Positions 57,167 through 64,000 of a stretch of 64,000 nucleotides of DNA are shown piece after piece. The DNA is from Desulfuromonadales bacterium. GTDB lineage: Bacteria > Desulfobacterota > Desulfuromonadia > Desulfuromonadales > Syntrophotaleaceae. The notes beneath the pieces were generated by a model. That model was not told the DNA's origin. It did no database searches and saw only the letters and a program-made list of their open reading frames with translations. Numbering within the stretch: the first letter of the stretch is position 1; each line of letters opens with the position of its first letter. The stretch covers positions 44,306 to 108,305 of the forward strand of contig JASKKK010000001.1 in NCBI GenBank assembly GCA_030154185.1, in the 5' to 3' direction. The position numbers and the translations under genes were made by a program.

Positions 57167-58840
57167 ATGAAGAAAACCCTTAACCTTCTCGACTTGGTTG
57201 ACAAGGAAACCTTGGACGAAATTCTGGATGCCTTTAACGAAGTGTGTGGGATCGGGTCGGTTATCGCCGATGTTGAAGGCCGCCCCCTGTCCGGGGAGAA
57301 GAATTTCACCAAATTCTGTGCCAAGTATTGTCGCGGCACGGAGACCGGCCGAAAGAAGTGCTATGCAAGCGATGCCTTCGGGGGAGAGATGTCCCTGAAA
57401 CAGCAGGAACCCTATGTCTACAATTGTTTGAATGCGGGACTTGTCGATTGCGCCACGCCGATCATCGTCGAGGGTTATCATCTGGCCAATTTGAATGGCG
57501 GGCAGGTACTCGAAGAGCCTATTCCCGAGGAAGTTGCCATCGCGAGGGCCCGGGCCATCGGCATCGAGGATGTTGACGGCTATCTGGCCGAACTGGCAAA
57601 GATCCCCTTTGTGACCAAGGCCAAATTACAGAAAATCGTCAAGTTCATGGCCGTCATAACGCGAACCCTGAGCGATATGGCCATGCAGAAATATCTGCTG
57701 GCCAAACAGTCGAAGGAATATTTGAACAAGCTGGTCAATAGTGTGTCCGACTGCATTTTTGCCATAGACGTCAATTTTCGTATCACCATGGTCAACAAGG
57801 TCTGTCATGACGCCTTCGGGTATGATGAAGGTCAGCTCTATGGCAGGAAGTTCTGTGACCTTCTGGCGCCTTCCGAAAAGATTCTGGAATGCAAAAGCCG
57901 CCTGGACCATGGGGCGGAGGACAATTTCCGTGTCGAGATGGAGGGCGTCAGCGGAGACGGCGGCATGTTTCCGGCCCAGGTGTCGATTTCGCGAATCAAT
58001 GACGAGGATGGCGAAGTTGCCGGATATGTCGCCATCCTGCGAAATATCACCGAAGAGAAAAAACATGAAAAAATGAAGCAGGATCTGGTGGCCATGCTCA
58101 GCCACGACATGCGCAATCCGATATCCGCCATCAACAAGACTCTGGAATTGCTGTCGACCGAGCGTATAGGGGAAATCAACCACAAACAGGAGCATGTCAT
58201 ACGGCTGGCCTCCAACACCAATGATCAGCTCTGCAGCATGGTGAACTCGTTCCTGGATATTTTCCGCGAGGAAAACACCAACTTTCAGCTGAACAAGACC
58301 GAGTTCAATCTGAATGCCGTCATCGCCGACTGCATCGAAGAGCAGTCCCTGTTGCTGGCCGACAAAAACCTCACCATCAAACATGCTTCAAACAAGGATA
58401 AACTGGATGTGCATCTCGATCTCATTCGCATGAAGCGGACCATAACCAATCTGCTTTCCAATGCCATCAATTACAGTGTTGGCGGTGGCCTGATTCATGT
58501 CAAAGCGAAACGGGTGCTCGGCCGAAACCAGGAGCTTAACAAAGTCCTTAAAAAGAGGCTTGAGTCCGGGGTTGAGCCGAATCGCAAATATGTGTGGGTC
58601 GTTGTCAAGGACCAGGGTTATGGAGTTCCGGAAGAGTTTCAGGAGGCGATTTTCGAGAAATTTTTCACGGTTGAGAGCAAGGAGGGACTGGGCCGGCGCG
58701 GTATCGGCCTGGGACTGGCTTTCTGTAAACTGGTGACGGAGGCTCATGGTGGGATCATTTTTGCGCGAACCCCTGCGATCCGACCCAAAAAACAGAAAAC
58801 GCCTGGGTGTGAATTTCATCTGGTCGTGCCGGTTGTGTAA
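57167..58840 (+). CDS. PocR-PAS sensor histidine kinase
   Basis: A 557-residue kinase. Residues 8-170 form a PocR ligand-binding domain with the cysteine pattern CAKYCRGTETGRKKCYASD and later NCLNAGLVDCATPI. A PAS domain follows (about 190-310). HisKA has the H-box MLSHDMRNPISAINKTLELL, and the ATPase domain shows NLLSNAINYS, VKDQGYGVP and RGIGLGLAFCK. There are no membrane helices, so sensing is cytoplasmic. PocR is named for the Salmonella propanediol/B12 regulator, which fits the nearby diol dehydratase. GAGGTCGAA precedes the ATG at 57167. Confidence 0.92.
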   Translation: MKKTLNLLDLVDKETLDEILDAFNEVCGIGSVIADVEGRPLSGEKNFTKFCAKYCRGTETGRKKCYASDAFGGEMSLKQQEPYVYNCLNAGLVDCATPIIVEGYHLANLNGGQVLEEPIPEEVAIARARAIGIEDVDGYLAELAKIPFVTKAKLQKIVKFMAVITRTLSDMAMQKYLLAKQSKEYLNKLVNSVSDCIFAIDVNFRITMVNKVCHDAFGYDEGQLYGRKFCDLLAPSEKILECKSRLDHGAEDNFRVEMEGVSGDGGMFPAQVSISRINDEDGEVAGYVAILRNITEEKKHEKMKQDLVAMLSHDMRNPISAINKTLELLSTERIGEINHKQEHVIRLASNTNDQLCSMVNSFLDIFREENTNFQLNKTEFNLNAVIADCIEEQSLLLADKNLTIKHASNKDKLDVHLDLIRMKRTITNLLSNAINYSVGGGLIHVKAKRVLGRNQELNKVLKKRLESGVEPNRKYVWVVVKDQGYGVPEEFQEAIFEKFFTVESKEGLGRRGIGLGLAFCKLVTEAHGGIIFARTPAIRPKKQKTPGCEFHLVVPVV

Positions 58841-58875
58841 CTGGTGTCCATCAGGAAATTCCGGATGGACACCAG
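58841..58875. terminator. Bidirectional terminator between the kinase and the Roadblock operon
   Basis: A 12-bp perfect stem CTGGTGTCCATC (58841-58852) and GATGGACACCAG (58864-58875), then CACGGTTTTT on the plus strand. It begins at the first base after the kinase stop and lies 22 bases beyond the last minus-strand stop. Confidence 0.8.
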
Positions 58876-58896
58876 CACGGTTTTTATGTTGGGAAA

Positions 58897-59487
58897 CTAG
58901 TTCATGTGCGGCAGACTTTCGATGACGTGTTTCGAAATCACGTGCTTGGACGCATTGTAGGAAGGTTCCGGCGCGACCAGTCCGACAATGAAATATTCCT
59001 TGTTTTCCATCGGCGTGACAAAGCCGACCAAGCGGCGCTTGTTGAAGTCCAGATCGATCCACAGAAGCTTTCCGGCATCCGGGTCGATGCGTTCCAGTTG
59101 GTCCATGGCGTAGATCAATTCCGCTCCGGTACATTCGAAACCGTGGCCGGGGATGCGACCCCGCATGGCAATGATAAATCCCTGCGAATCGACGACGAAT
59201 GCCGATTCGGCCCGGGTCTCCTTCATGCACCAGTCTATGCAGCTTTCCCAGTCGGAAAAGGTTTGTGTCGGCTGGTGAAGGGATTTCAGGCCGTTCGAGT
59301 CGGCTTCCGGGGGAGGGGCGGCCGGTTCCGGGGAGACGGAATTATGGGCCTTTTGCCGGTTCAGCCGAGTGAATGTTTTCGTTTCATTGGCGCTTTTATG
59401 GAAAAAACCGGCCCTTCCGGGGGCGAGGTTGGAAAGCAACTGTTGCGCATACAGAAGATTATATGAGTTCACGTTGCGGTCTTTCAT
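58897..59487 (-). CDS. Roadblock/LC7-like protein with disordered N-terminus
   Basis: A 196-residue protein. Residues 1-75 are polar and Pro-rich; about 78-190 resemble a Roadblock/LC7 domain, with SAFVVDSQGFIIAMRGRIPG and a beta-rich end (KRRLVGFVTPMENKEYF). Such domains regulate small GTPases such as MglA or form polymers; no GTPase gene is present here. Its start overlaps the ParA gene by 29 bases, so translation is coupled. It is the last gene of the six-gene operon. Confidence 0.72.
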   Translation of the reverse strand: MKDRNVNSYNLLYAQQLLSNLAPGRAGFFHKSANETKTFTRLNRQKAHNSVSPEPAAPPPEADSNGLKSLHQPTQTFSDWESCIDWCMKETRAESAFVVDSQGFIIAMRGRIPGHGFECTGAELIYAMDQLERIDPDAGKLLWIDLDFNKRRLVGFVTPMENKEYFIVGLVAPEPSYNASKHVISKHVIESLPHMN

Positions 59488-60274
59488 TTTCAACTCCCGT
59501 ATCGCCACCCATGTTGTAAATGAGTGTTTTGATTTCGGTGGCCAGGATCTCGAACCTCTTGGTTTCGGGCGGGTATCTGCCCGGCAGGAAAGCCACAGGC
59601 AGTCCCTTTTCGCTGGCCAGATGGAATATCTCGGCGCGGGGGATATAGGTTTCCAGTACCCCTGGCAGGGAGGACCAGGCCGCATGCATGATATTGAAGG
59701 AAACGTCCATGTCCAGTCGGACCATCATGGCTACGACGCCGAGCAGCTCGAGCTTGCGATTTTCGTTGTCCTTGACATGCCGGATAACGTGCAGCGCCTG
59801 GGAGATGGAGCGCAGGGCCAGGGGTTCCGCCTGCAGGGGCAGCAGGACGTGAGTGCTTGCCGACAGTGCGGCTCTTGTCACCGACCCCAGCCCCGATGGG
59901 GTGTCGATGACGATAAAACGAAAATTGTCTGACATCGCGTCAACGATCTCCTGCAGCGCGCTCGAGCAGCGTAAGATGTTTTCATAAATATCGATATCCA
60001 AAGGATCGAGTCGTCCCCTCGGCAAAAGGGCAAGTTGCGATAACTTGGTCTGGATGATGACCTCCTCCAGCGGCGTCTCGTCTACGATATGCTCCGCCAG
60101 GCCTCGCCACTCGGTGTCGTCGCGAGCCAGGGAAAAACCGACGGCGCCCAAAGGGTCGACATCGATGAGCAAAGTCCTGTCTCCTGCCTCCGCCAGGGCA
60201 ACGGCAAGATTCAGGGCGATGGTGGTTTTGCCTGTGCCTCCCTTGGAACTGACTACGGAAATGATGTTTGCCAT
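59459..60274 (-). CDS. ParA/MinD-family ATPase
   Basis: A 271-residue deviant Walker ATPase. P-loop KGGTGKTTIALNLAVALAE near residue 11, switch I DVDPLGAVGFSL and the Walker B FIVIDTPSGLG are clear. It has no C-terminal amphipathic helix of MinD type and no ParB or parS nearby, so plasmid partition is unlikely. In this operon it may position or activate the Roadblock and V4R proteins, much as ParA-like ATPases position chemotaxis arrays; that is inference. Confidence 0.88.
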   Translation of the reverse strand: MANIISVVSSKGGTGKTTIALNLAVALAEAGDRTLLIDVDPLGAVGFSLARDDTEWRGLAEHIVDETPLEEVIIQTKLSQLALLPRGRLDPLDIDIYENILRCSSALQEIVDAMSDNFRFIVIDTPSGLGSVTRAALSASTHVLLPLQAEPLALRSISQALHVIRHVKDNENRKLELLGVVAMMVRLDMDVSFNIMHAAWSSLPGVLETYIPRAEIFHLASEKGLPVAFLPGRYPPETKRFEILATEIKTLIYNMGGDTGVENERPQRELI

Positions 60275-60322
60275 ATTTTCACCAAGATTAAATCGAACTG
60301 TGATGTCTTTCCGGACGAACGA

Positions 60323-60901
60323 TTATTTTTTTGTAACGACAAATTCCCCGTAGGCATCGCCTGCTTCGATACCTTTGGTTTGTTTGCAGACAAAAGTGTT
60401 CATGCCATCCGGATACGGGTCCGCGTAGGCCAGGTCGAAGAAGGCCTGATTCAGCCCGCGCAGCATGTAGGCGCGCAAACCTCCCTCCTGGTTGTCCGCT
60501 TCGTAATAGTCGAATGCCCGGATGATCATTCTCTGTCCTTCCTTCAATTGCACGATTCCCGATTTTGCCCACCCCCAGGCAGTAAAGGCCGCATAGGCCC
60601 CGCGCAGGATGTCTTTTTCGCCTTCGGTGACCATCGGCATCACCACTTCATTGAAAATTTCCGAGGTGATGATGCCGCATCCTGTGTGGTAACCGCATTC
60701 ATAGGCGGCTCTTATCAAGCCCGCCTCGATTTCCTCCTGTCGTTCGGGGGCGGCGGCGAGGAGTCTTTCCGTTACGGTATTCAACAGAGATACCGGCAGC
60801 AGGTTGACCAGTACCTCATATTCGGGAATCAAGCCGTGTTCGTCGCTTTGCACCGTGACCTTGGCTAAAGCTTTAACCACGTCGTTTCGCATCACCGTCA
60901 T
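60323..60901 (-). CDS. V4R/XylR-N-like protein A
   Basis: A 192-residue protein. The middle (CGYHTGCGIITSEIF, then YAAFTAWGWAKSGIVQL) and the end (KGIEAGDAYGEFVVTKK) follow the pattern of V4R or XylR-N domains, which bind small hydrophobic ligands. The two C-terminal cysteines that hold zinc in many members are replaced (Gly in both places). GGAGGAG precedes the ATG. It lies 19 bases after paralogue B. Confidence 0.62.
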   Translation of the reverse strand: MTVMRNDVVKALAKVTVQSDEHGLIPEYEVLVNLLPVSLLNTVTERLLAAAPERQEEIEAGLIRAAYECGYHTGCGIITSEIFNEVVMPMVTEGEKDILRGAYAAFTAWGWAKSGIVQLKEGQRMIIRAFDYYEADNQEGGLRAYMLRGLNQAFFDLAYADPYPDGMNTFVCKQTKGIEAGDAYGEFVVTKK

Positions 60902-60920
60902 TGAATCTTCTCCTCCCTGT

Positions 60921-61436
60921 TCAGGCTTTTTTGACGACAAAAACACTCTGGTCTTCGCCGGTAACCATTGCGGCTGTTTCGGTGACCGTGTAGCTTCGCG
61001 GGGGATGACCGAAAAGGGCTGCGAATACGGCGGCTACATATCCCCGGGTAAAGTGGTTGATCGGCTTGTCATGTTCCCCCCATTTCATGAGCCAGCCTTC
61101 GTCAAGGTGGGAGCGGCTCAGTTGCGCTTCTCCGCTATGTTCGTTGCCGTTGATGGCTATTTTCCCCAACCCGAAGGTGGAGAAATATTCCGTGCAGACC
61201 GCACTCTTGTCTTTAAGGGCGCTGATGTCGTTTTTATCGAAAAAATCCTCGAAAATGGGGCGCATGGAGTCCTCTACGGCATCTGCAAGAATCTGGGGGC
61301 CGTCGACTGCCGCCAGGTCTTCGGCCAGTTTGGTGATCAGGGCAAGATAATGATGGCTGTGCATGACCACCGGATGCCCGTTCAGATAATGGCGGTAAGT
61401 ATTTTCATCGAGACTGAAATCACGTTTGAACGCCAT
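60921..61436 (-). CDS. V4R/XylR-N-like protein B
   Basis: A 171-residue protein, distantly similar to its neighbour. FGLGKIAINGNEHSGEAQLS, SHLDEGWLMKWG and HFTRGYVAAVFAALFG, then YTVTETAAMVTGEDQSVFVV, match the V4R/XylR-N fold, a ligand-binding domain for aromatics or tetrapyrroles in other systems. The usual zinc cysteines near the end are Ala and Ser here. It starts nine bases after the DUF4388-Roadblock gene. Confidence 0.68.
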   Translation of the reverse strand: MAFKRDFSLDENTYRHYLNGHPVVMHSHHYLALITKLAEDLAAVDGPQILADAVEDSMRPIFEDFFDKNDISALKDKSAVCTEYFSTFGLGKIAINGNEHSGEAQLSRSHLDEGWLMKWGEHDKPINHFTRGYVAAVFAALFGHPPRSYTVTETAAMVTGEDQSVFVVKKA

Positions 61437-61445
61437 GGTTTCCTC

Positions 61446-62222
61446 CTAGAATGACAAAGCGAGTTCCTGAAACAGTTTTTTGGTTTTATGGCGAATGATT
61501 CCCAGCTTTGATGCGTCGGGTGTGGCGATGGCGGCAATGGCGTCCCCGACCGGTTTGCACATGATGACCGCCCGGCCATATTCGATGAACATGTCCTGGA
61601 AGCAGTTGATGTTCAATTCCGTGCCCATTTCTTCAATGCCGTTGACGGCGTGGGCGAGAGATGCCCCCAGTTCATCGATATTAATCCGCGTGCTGCTGCC
61701 TGCGGATTCGATTACGAAACCGTCGCGTCCAACCACGACCACCGCGTCGATACCGGAAATTTCCAGCAGATCATTCATGACATCGGTTGATTCTCTTGCT
61801 ACCTGTTCCATGTACGCACTCCCTTCGTTTATCACTGGTTCATTGTCATTTGCCTCGTGCTTTGAACGATTGTCCAGCAGAACGATGGCCTCGAGGATGG
61901 CATGCTGGACAGGAAGCCCGATAGTCGTTTCCAAAGGGGCGATGCCGGGCAGATAGAAAAAAGTCCCCCTGTCCCAGTTGAGCATGGTAGCAAAGCCTTC
62001 CATGCCGGTTTGTTCACCGGCCCTCGCCGAGAGAACTTCGCCTTTGTCGAAATAGATCATGCCCTCGACGTTTTCCCTTTCGCGTATGATTCTGATGGCA
62101 CCGCTTCTGGTGCTGGCTGCCAGAAACTGCAAAAGGTCGGTTATGGAAGTCAGAGTCAGACTGCCATGCAATGCTTTGTCGTCGGGTGGAGTCGCCAGGG
62201 GGGACCCTTTGCGACCGGTCAT
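61446..62222 (-). CDS. DUF4388 (PATAN) plus Roadblock/LC7 protein
   Basis: A 258-residue two-domain protein. Residues 18-115 match DUF4388/PATAN (LHGSLTLTSITDLLQFLAAS, then SGAIRIIRE, MIYFDKGEVLSA). Residues 138-250 form a Roadblock/LC7 domain (LLEISGIDAVVVVGRDGFVIES, AVNGIEEMGTELN). Both domains are signalling adaptors in delta-proteobacteria. A GGAGG site precedes the ATG. It is the second gene of the operon, 127 bases after the FIST gene. Confidence 0.85.
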   Translation of the reverse strand: MTGRKGSPLATPPDDKALHGSLTLTSITDLLQFLAASTRSGAIRIIRERENVEGMIYFDKGEVLSARAGEQTGMEGFATMLNWDRGTFFYLPGIAPLETTIGLPVQHAILEAIVLLDNRSKHEANDNEPVINEGSAYMEQVARESTDVMNDLLEISGIDAVVVVGRDGFVIESAGSSTRINIDELGASLAHAVNGIEEMGTELNINCFQDMFIEYGRAVIMCKPVGDAIAAIATPDASKLGIIRHKTKKLFQELALSF

Positions 62223-62349
62223 GGGAAGCCTCCTTGGAATAAAGGTGATGGTTTTTTCTGTTCTTCGTCTTCTGAAGCGTTGTTTGGCGGTTGGTTTGCC
62301 ATCGAAAACGGTTCATATTCTATTCGCCCATGAGACATTTATGGAGGTG

Positions 62350-63693
62350 TTAGCCGAAAACCAGCATGGTCGCTGTCTGATTGATGTGGCCGATATACTG
62401 CTCGCCATAGGTGCTGAATCCGGCGGTGGGGATATCCGAAAACAGGTTGCCGTATTCTGCCGAAAGGTTTCTCTCGTGCAGGTCCAGGGTTCTCAAAATA
62501 CAGTCGAAGTTGATAATTCCCGATATATGCCCGAGCTTTTCCTTTGCCCGGCCGATAGCCTGGCGGGTATCGAGGAGTATGTCGGTCGATTCCAGCAGAG
62601 AGAGCTTCATGCCTTCTTTGACGCTGCAATAAAAAAACATGGAGTCGCCGCTGATGCGTTGAGGGCTGCGCACAAAGGGTTCCCCTTCGATGATGAGGCC
62701 GATGGGGTTTCGCATGAAGTGCTTGCTGATCGTATCGGCCGGCACGCCGATGGCCTCGGCATAAGCCTGTGCAGCGGGTTTGCCGTTAAACTGCAGTACT
62801 TGGCGTTTGGCTTCGTCGGCACGGGTTACCTTCAGGGTTTTACCCAAAGGTCGGAAACTTTGGGTCTTGATGAAGGAGAAAGCGGTGCCCGGTTTGAGCA
62901 GGGCAATCAGAGCGGCATCGGTGTAGGTGCTGCCGTTGGCATAGATGTAGGTACAGGAGAACTTTTGGTCGTCTCCGGCCGATCCGCCGATAAAAGGAAC
63001 GCTGGTCAGATCGCCGAGCGTTTCCATGAAGTTTTCTTCAGCCCCGGCCAGGCCGTCGATGAGGGAAATGCCCACAAAGCGTGCCGGATCCATGCTGGTG
63101 ACGGATTGGCCGAAATGCATCTCGAAATTTTTGCACGCTTGTTCGATGACGGACCGCTGGTCTATCGGCCGGACGATTTCGATTTTGAGGTCCCTTATCA
63201 TGGCATCGTCAAATCCCATGGCCACCACCGAGTCGGAGAGCATCCGCCCGCTGGTGATCTCCCCCGCAGTCGAACAGCCGAACACCTGCGTCTTGGGGAA
63301 AGCCTCTTTCATGTAGCGGCTTATGGTTTCGGGGTCGTGCCTGGTGGAGGCGAAAAAAATGACCATCACGGGATCGACAGCGGAAAGCTTCTTTCTCAGA
63401 TCCTTCACGCAATCTGCGGTTGTCGGAAGGGAGGAAAACGCTGTTTGAATTTTTCCATGAGAGGATTTTTGCGCGGTCGTTTCTTCGGTCTTTGAAGCGG
63501 ATGCACCGAAGGAGTGCATCATGTTTTCCAGTTTGGCGATGATGGCAGGATCGTCCTCCGAATCATCCGTGAACTTTGTTGGGTTGATGCCCTTGAGGAT
63601 CATCTTGGTTTTGATCACGCGTTGGAGCATGGGATTGCCCGCAGCGGATTGCCCGATGATGGTATCGATCATTTGTCGAATTTTTCCTGGCAT
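62350..63693 (-). CDS. FIST-domain sensor protein
   Basis: A 447-residue protein with FIST_N (about residues 85-290: VMVIFFASTRHDPE, GCSTAGEITSGRM, GGSAGDDQKF) and FIST_C (about 300-440: HFMRNPIGLII, FFYCSVKEGMKLSL, YGEQYIGHIN). FIST domains are thought to bind small ligands such as amino acids and often link to kinases or chemoreceptors; here no output domain is fused, so the signal must pass to partners in the operon. AAAGGAGG precedes the ATG at 63693; the longer frame to 63783 has no match. Confidence 0.9.
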   Translation of the reverse strand: MPGKIRQMIDTIIGQSAAGNPMLQRVIKTKMILKGINPTKFTDDSEDDPAIIAKLENMMHSFGASASKTEETTAQKSSHGKIQTAFSSLPTTADCVKDLRKKLSAVDPVMVIFFASTRHDPETISRYMKEAFPKTQVFGCSTAGEITSGRMLSDSVVAMGFDDAMIRDLKIEIVRPIDQRSVIEQACKNFEMHFGQSVTSMDPARFVGISLIDGLAGAEENFMETLGDLTSVPFIGGSAGDDQKFSCTYIYANGSTYTDAALIALLKPGTAFSFIKTQSFRPLGKTLKVTRADEAKRQVLQFNGKPAAQAYAEAIGVPADTISKHFMRNPIGLIIEGEPFVRSPQRISGDSMFFYCSVKEGMKLSLLESTDILLDTRQAIGRAKEKLGHISGIINFDCILRTLDLHERNLSAEYGNLFSDIPTAGFSTYGEQYIGHINQTATMLVFG

Positions 63694-63855
63694 AAAAACC
63701 TCCTTTGAATGGCCTTCATTCCTGATGCCTTGTTTTTGAGGATGTAACAAAGGGCGTCGGGTTGCACCAAGGTTTGAAGGCATTTATTTCCGGGTGATAC
63801 AGTTGGATGGGGGAGGATTTGGCGGGTGCGATCAACTGTAACCGTGCAGGCCACT

Positions 63856-63883
63856 AATATATTAAAATAAATGTTATTGTCAA
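63856..63883 (-). promoter_or_regulatory. Sigma-70-type promoter of the FIST-Roadblock operon
   Basis: On the minus strand TTGACA (63878-63883), 16 bases, TATATT (63856-63861), in an A/T-rich stretch. It predicts a leader of about 155 bases before the FIST gene. No other gene is seen in 63694-63951. Confidence 0.65.
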
Positions 63884-63951
63884 TAGATTAAAGAATGTTT
63901 TTTAGTCGTCCCTGAAAAATTCGAAATTGGCTCTTAAATGGCCCAAGAGTC

Positions 63952-64000
63952 TTAAGCAGGTTGTTCCAGCGGAATATTCAGATTGTTGCTGTCCATACCG
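63952..64000 (-). CDS. 3' end of an unidentified gene (partial)
   Basis: A minus-strand frame entering from the right edge ends at TAA (63952-63954); its last residues would read GMDSNNLNIPLEQPA. Too little is visible to name it. An in-frame ATG lies near the edge, so it could also be a chance frame. Confidence 0.3.
   Translation of the reverse strand, partial: GMDSNNLNIPLEQPA

Noticed and set aside
38869..58875. 17-base exact match TTCCGGATGGACACCAG at 38869-38885 and 58859-58875
   Set aside because: One such match is not far from chance in 64 kb, and in the second place it is part of a terminator stem. No longer flanking similarity was seen.
59459..60274. Plasmid or chromosome partition locus
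   Set aside because: There is a ParA-type ATPase but no ParB gene and no parS-like inverted repeats; the neighbours are signalling proteins.

Overview
The window reads as chromosome of a Gram-negative anaerobe of the Desulfuromonadales type (Geobacter, Desulfuromonas and Pelobacter/Syntrophotalea relatives). The basis is the mix of genes: acetate kinase with phosphotransacetylase, a pentaheme cytochrome subunit, FIST, DUF4388 and Roadblock proteins, many radical SAM enzymes, TonB and a porin. This placement is inference; no rRNA or other taxonomic marker lies in the window. Gene density is high and no prophage, IS transposase or CRISPR array was seen.

Layout. 0-1.1 kb: ferritin and tRNA-Arg(CCG). 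1.1-9.5 kb (minus strand): an alternative complex III operon (actF, actD, actC, actB, actA) with an extra membrane cytochrome c and a DUF1573 protein. 9.5-18.9 kb: hpt, a zinc-ribbon protein, tatA, a small ferredoxin, the ackA/pta pair in convergent orientation, a TonB-like protein, a GcvH homologue without its lipoyl-lysine, an FmdB-type protein and a GGDEF protein. 18.9-24.4 kb: udp, cdd, a MerA-like flavoprotein, def, a GcvR-like ACT protein, a GGQ-domain protein and a K+ channel. 24.4-29.7 kb: an A2-type caa3 oxidase operon (sco, coxA, coxC, coxD, coxB) ending in a frameshifted ctaB. 29.8-45 kb: slyX, rhodanese, mauE and a B12-type radical SAM gene, then epmB, divergent ilvY/ilvC, DUF488, DUF3096, DUF362, a thioesterase, an RRM protein, rtcA, epmA and efp, and a second B12-type radical SAM gene. 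45-49 kb: lytic transglycosylase, phosphoesterase, TSUP permease, IMPACT-family and small exported proteins.

49.3-58.8 kb is the most distinctive accessory block on the plus strand. It has a membrane protein whose start is broken by a 13-bp tandem duplication, a B12-independent glycerol/diol dehydratase (glycyl radical enzyme) and its activase. A porin without a signal peptide, a possible small independent transcript, two NarL-like receivers and a PocR-PAS histidine kinase follow. PocR domains are known from propanediol regulation, so the kinase may sense the diol substrate.

58.9-63.7 kb is a six-gene minus-strand operon: FIST sensor, DUF4388-Roadblock, two V4R/XylR-N-like proteins, a ParA/MinD ATPase and a Roadblock protein. 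It has its own good promoter and shares a bidirectional terminator with the kinase. It looks like an uncharacterised intracellular signalling module and is my best candidate for an undescribed system.

Themes. Energy: complex III and the caa3 oxidase suggest oxygen respiration or detoxification, while ackA/pta and the dehydratase suggest fermentation. Decay: ctaB, the dehydratase-linked membrane protein, the porin and a GGDEF remnant all carry lesions. Two copies of a short dispersed repeat sit at about 9.5 and 21.8 kb.
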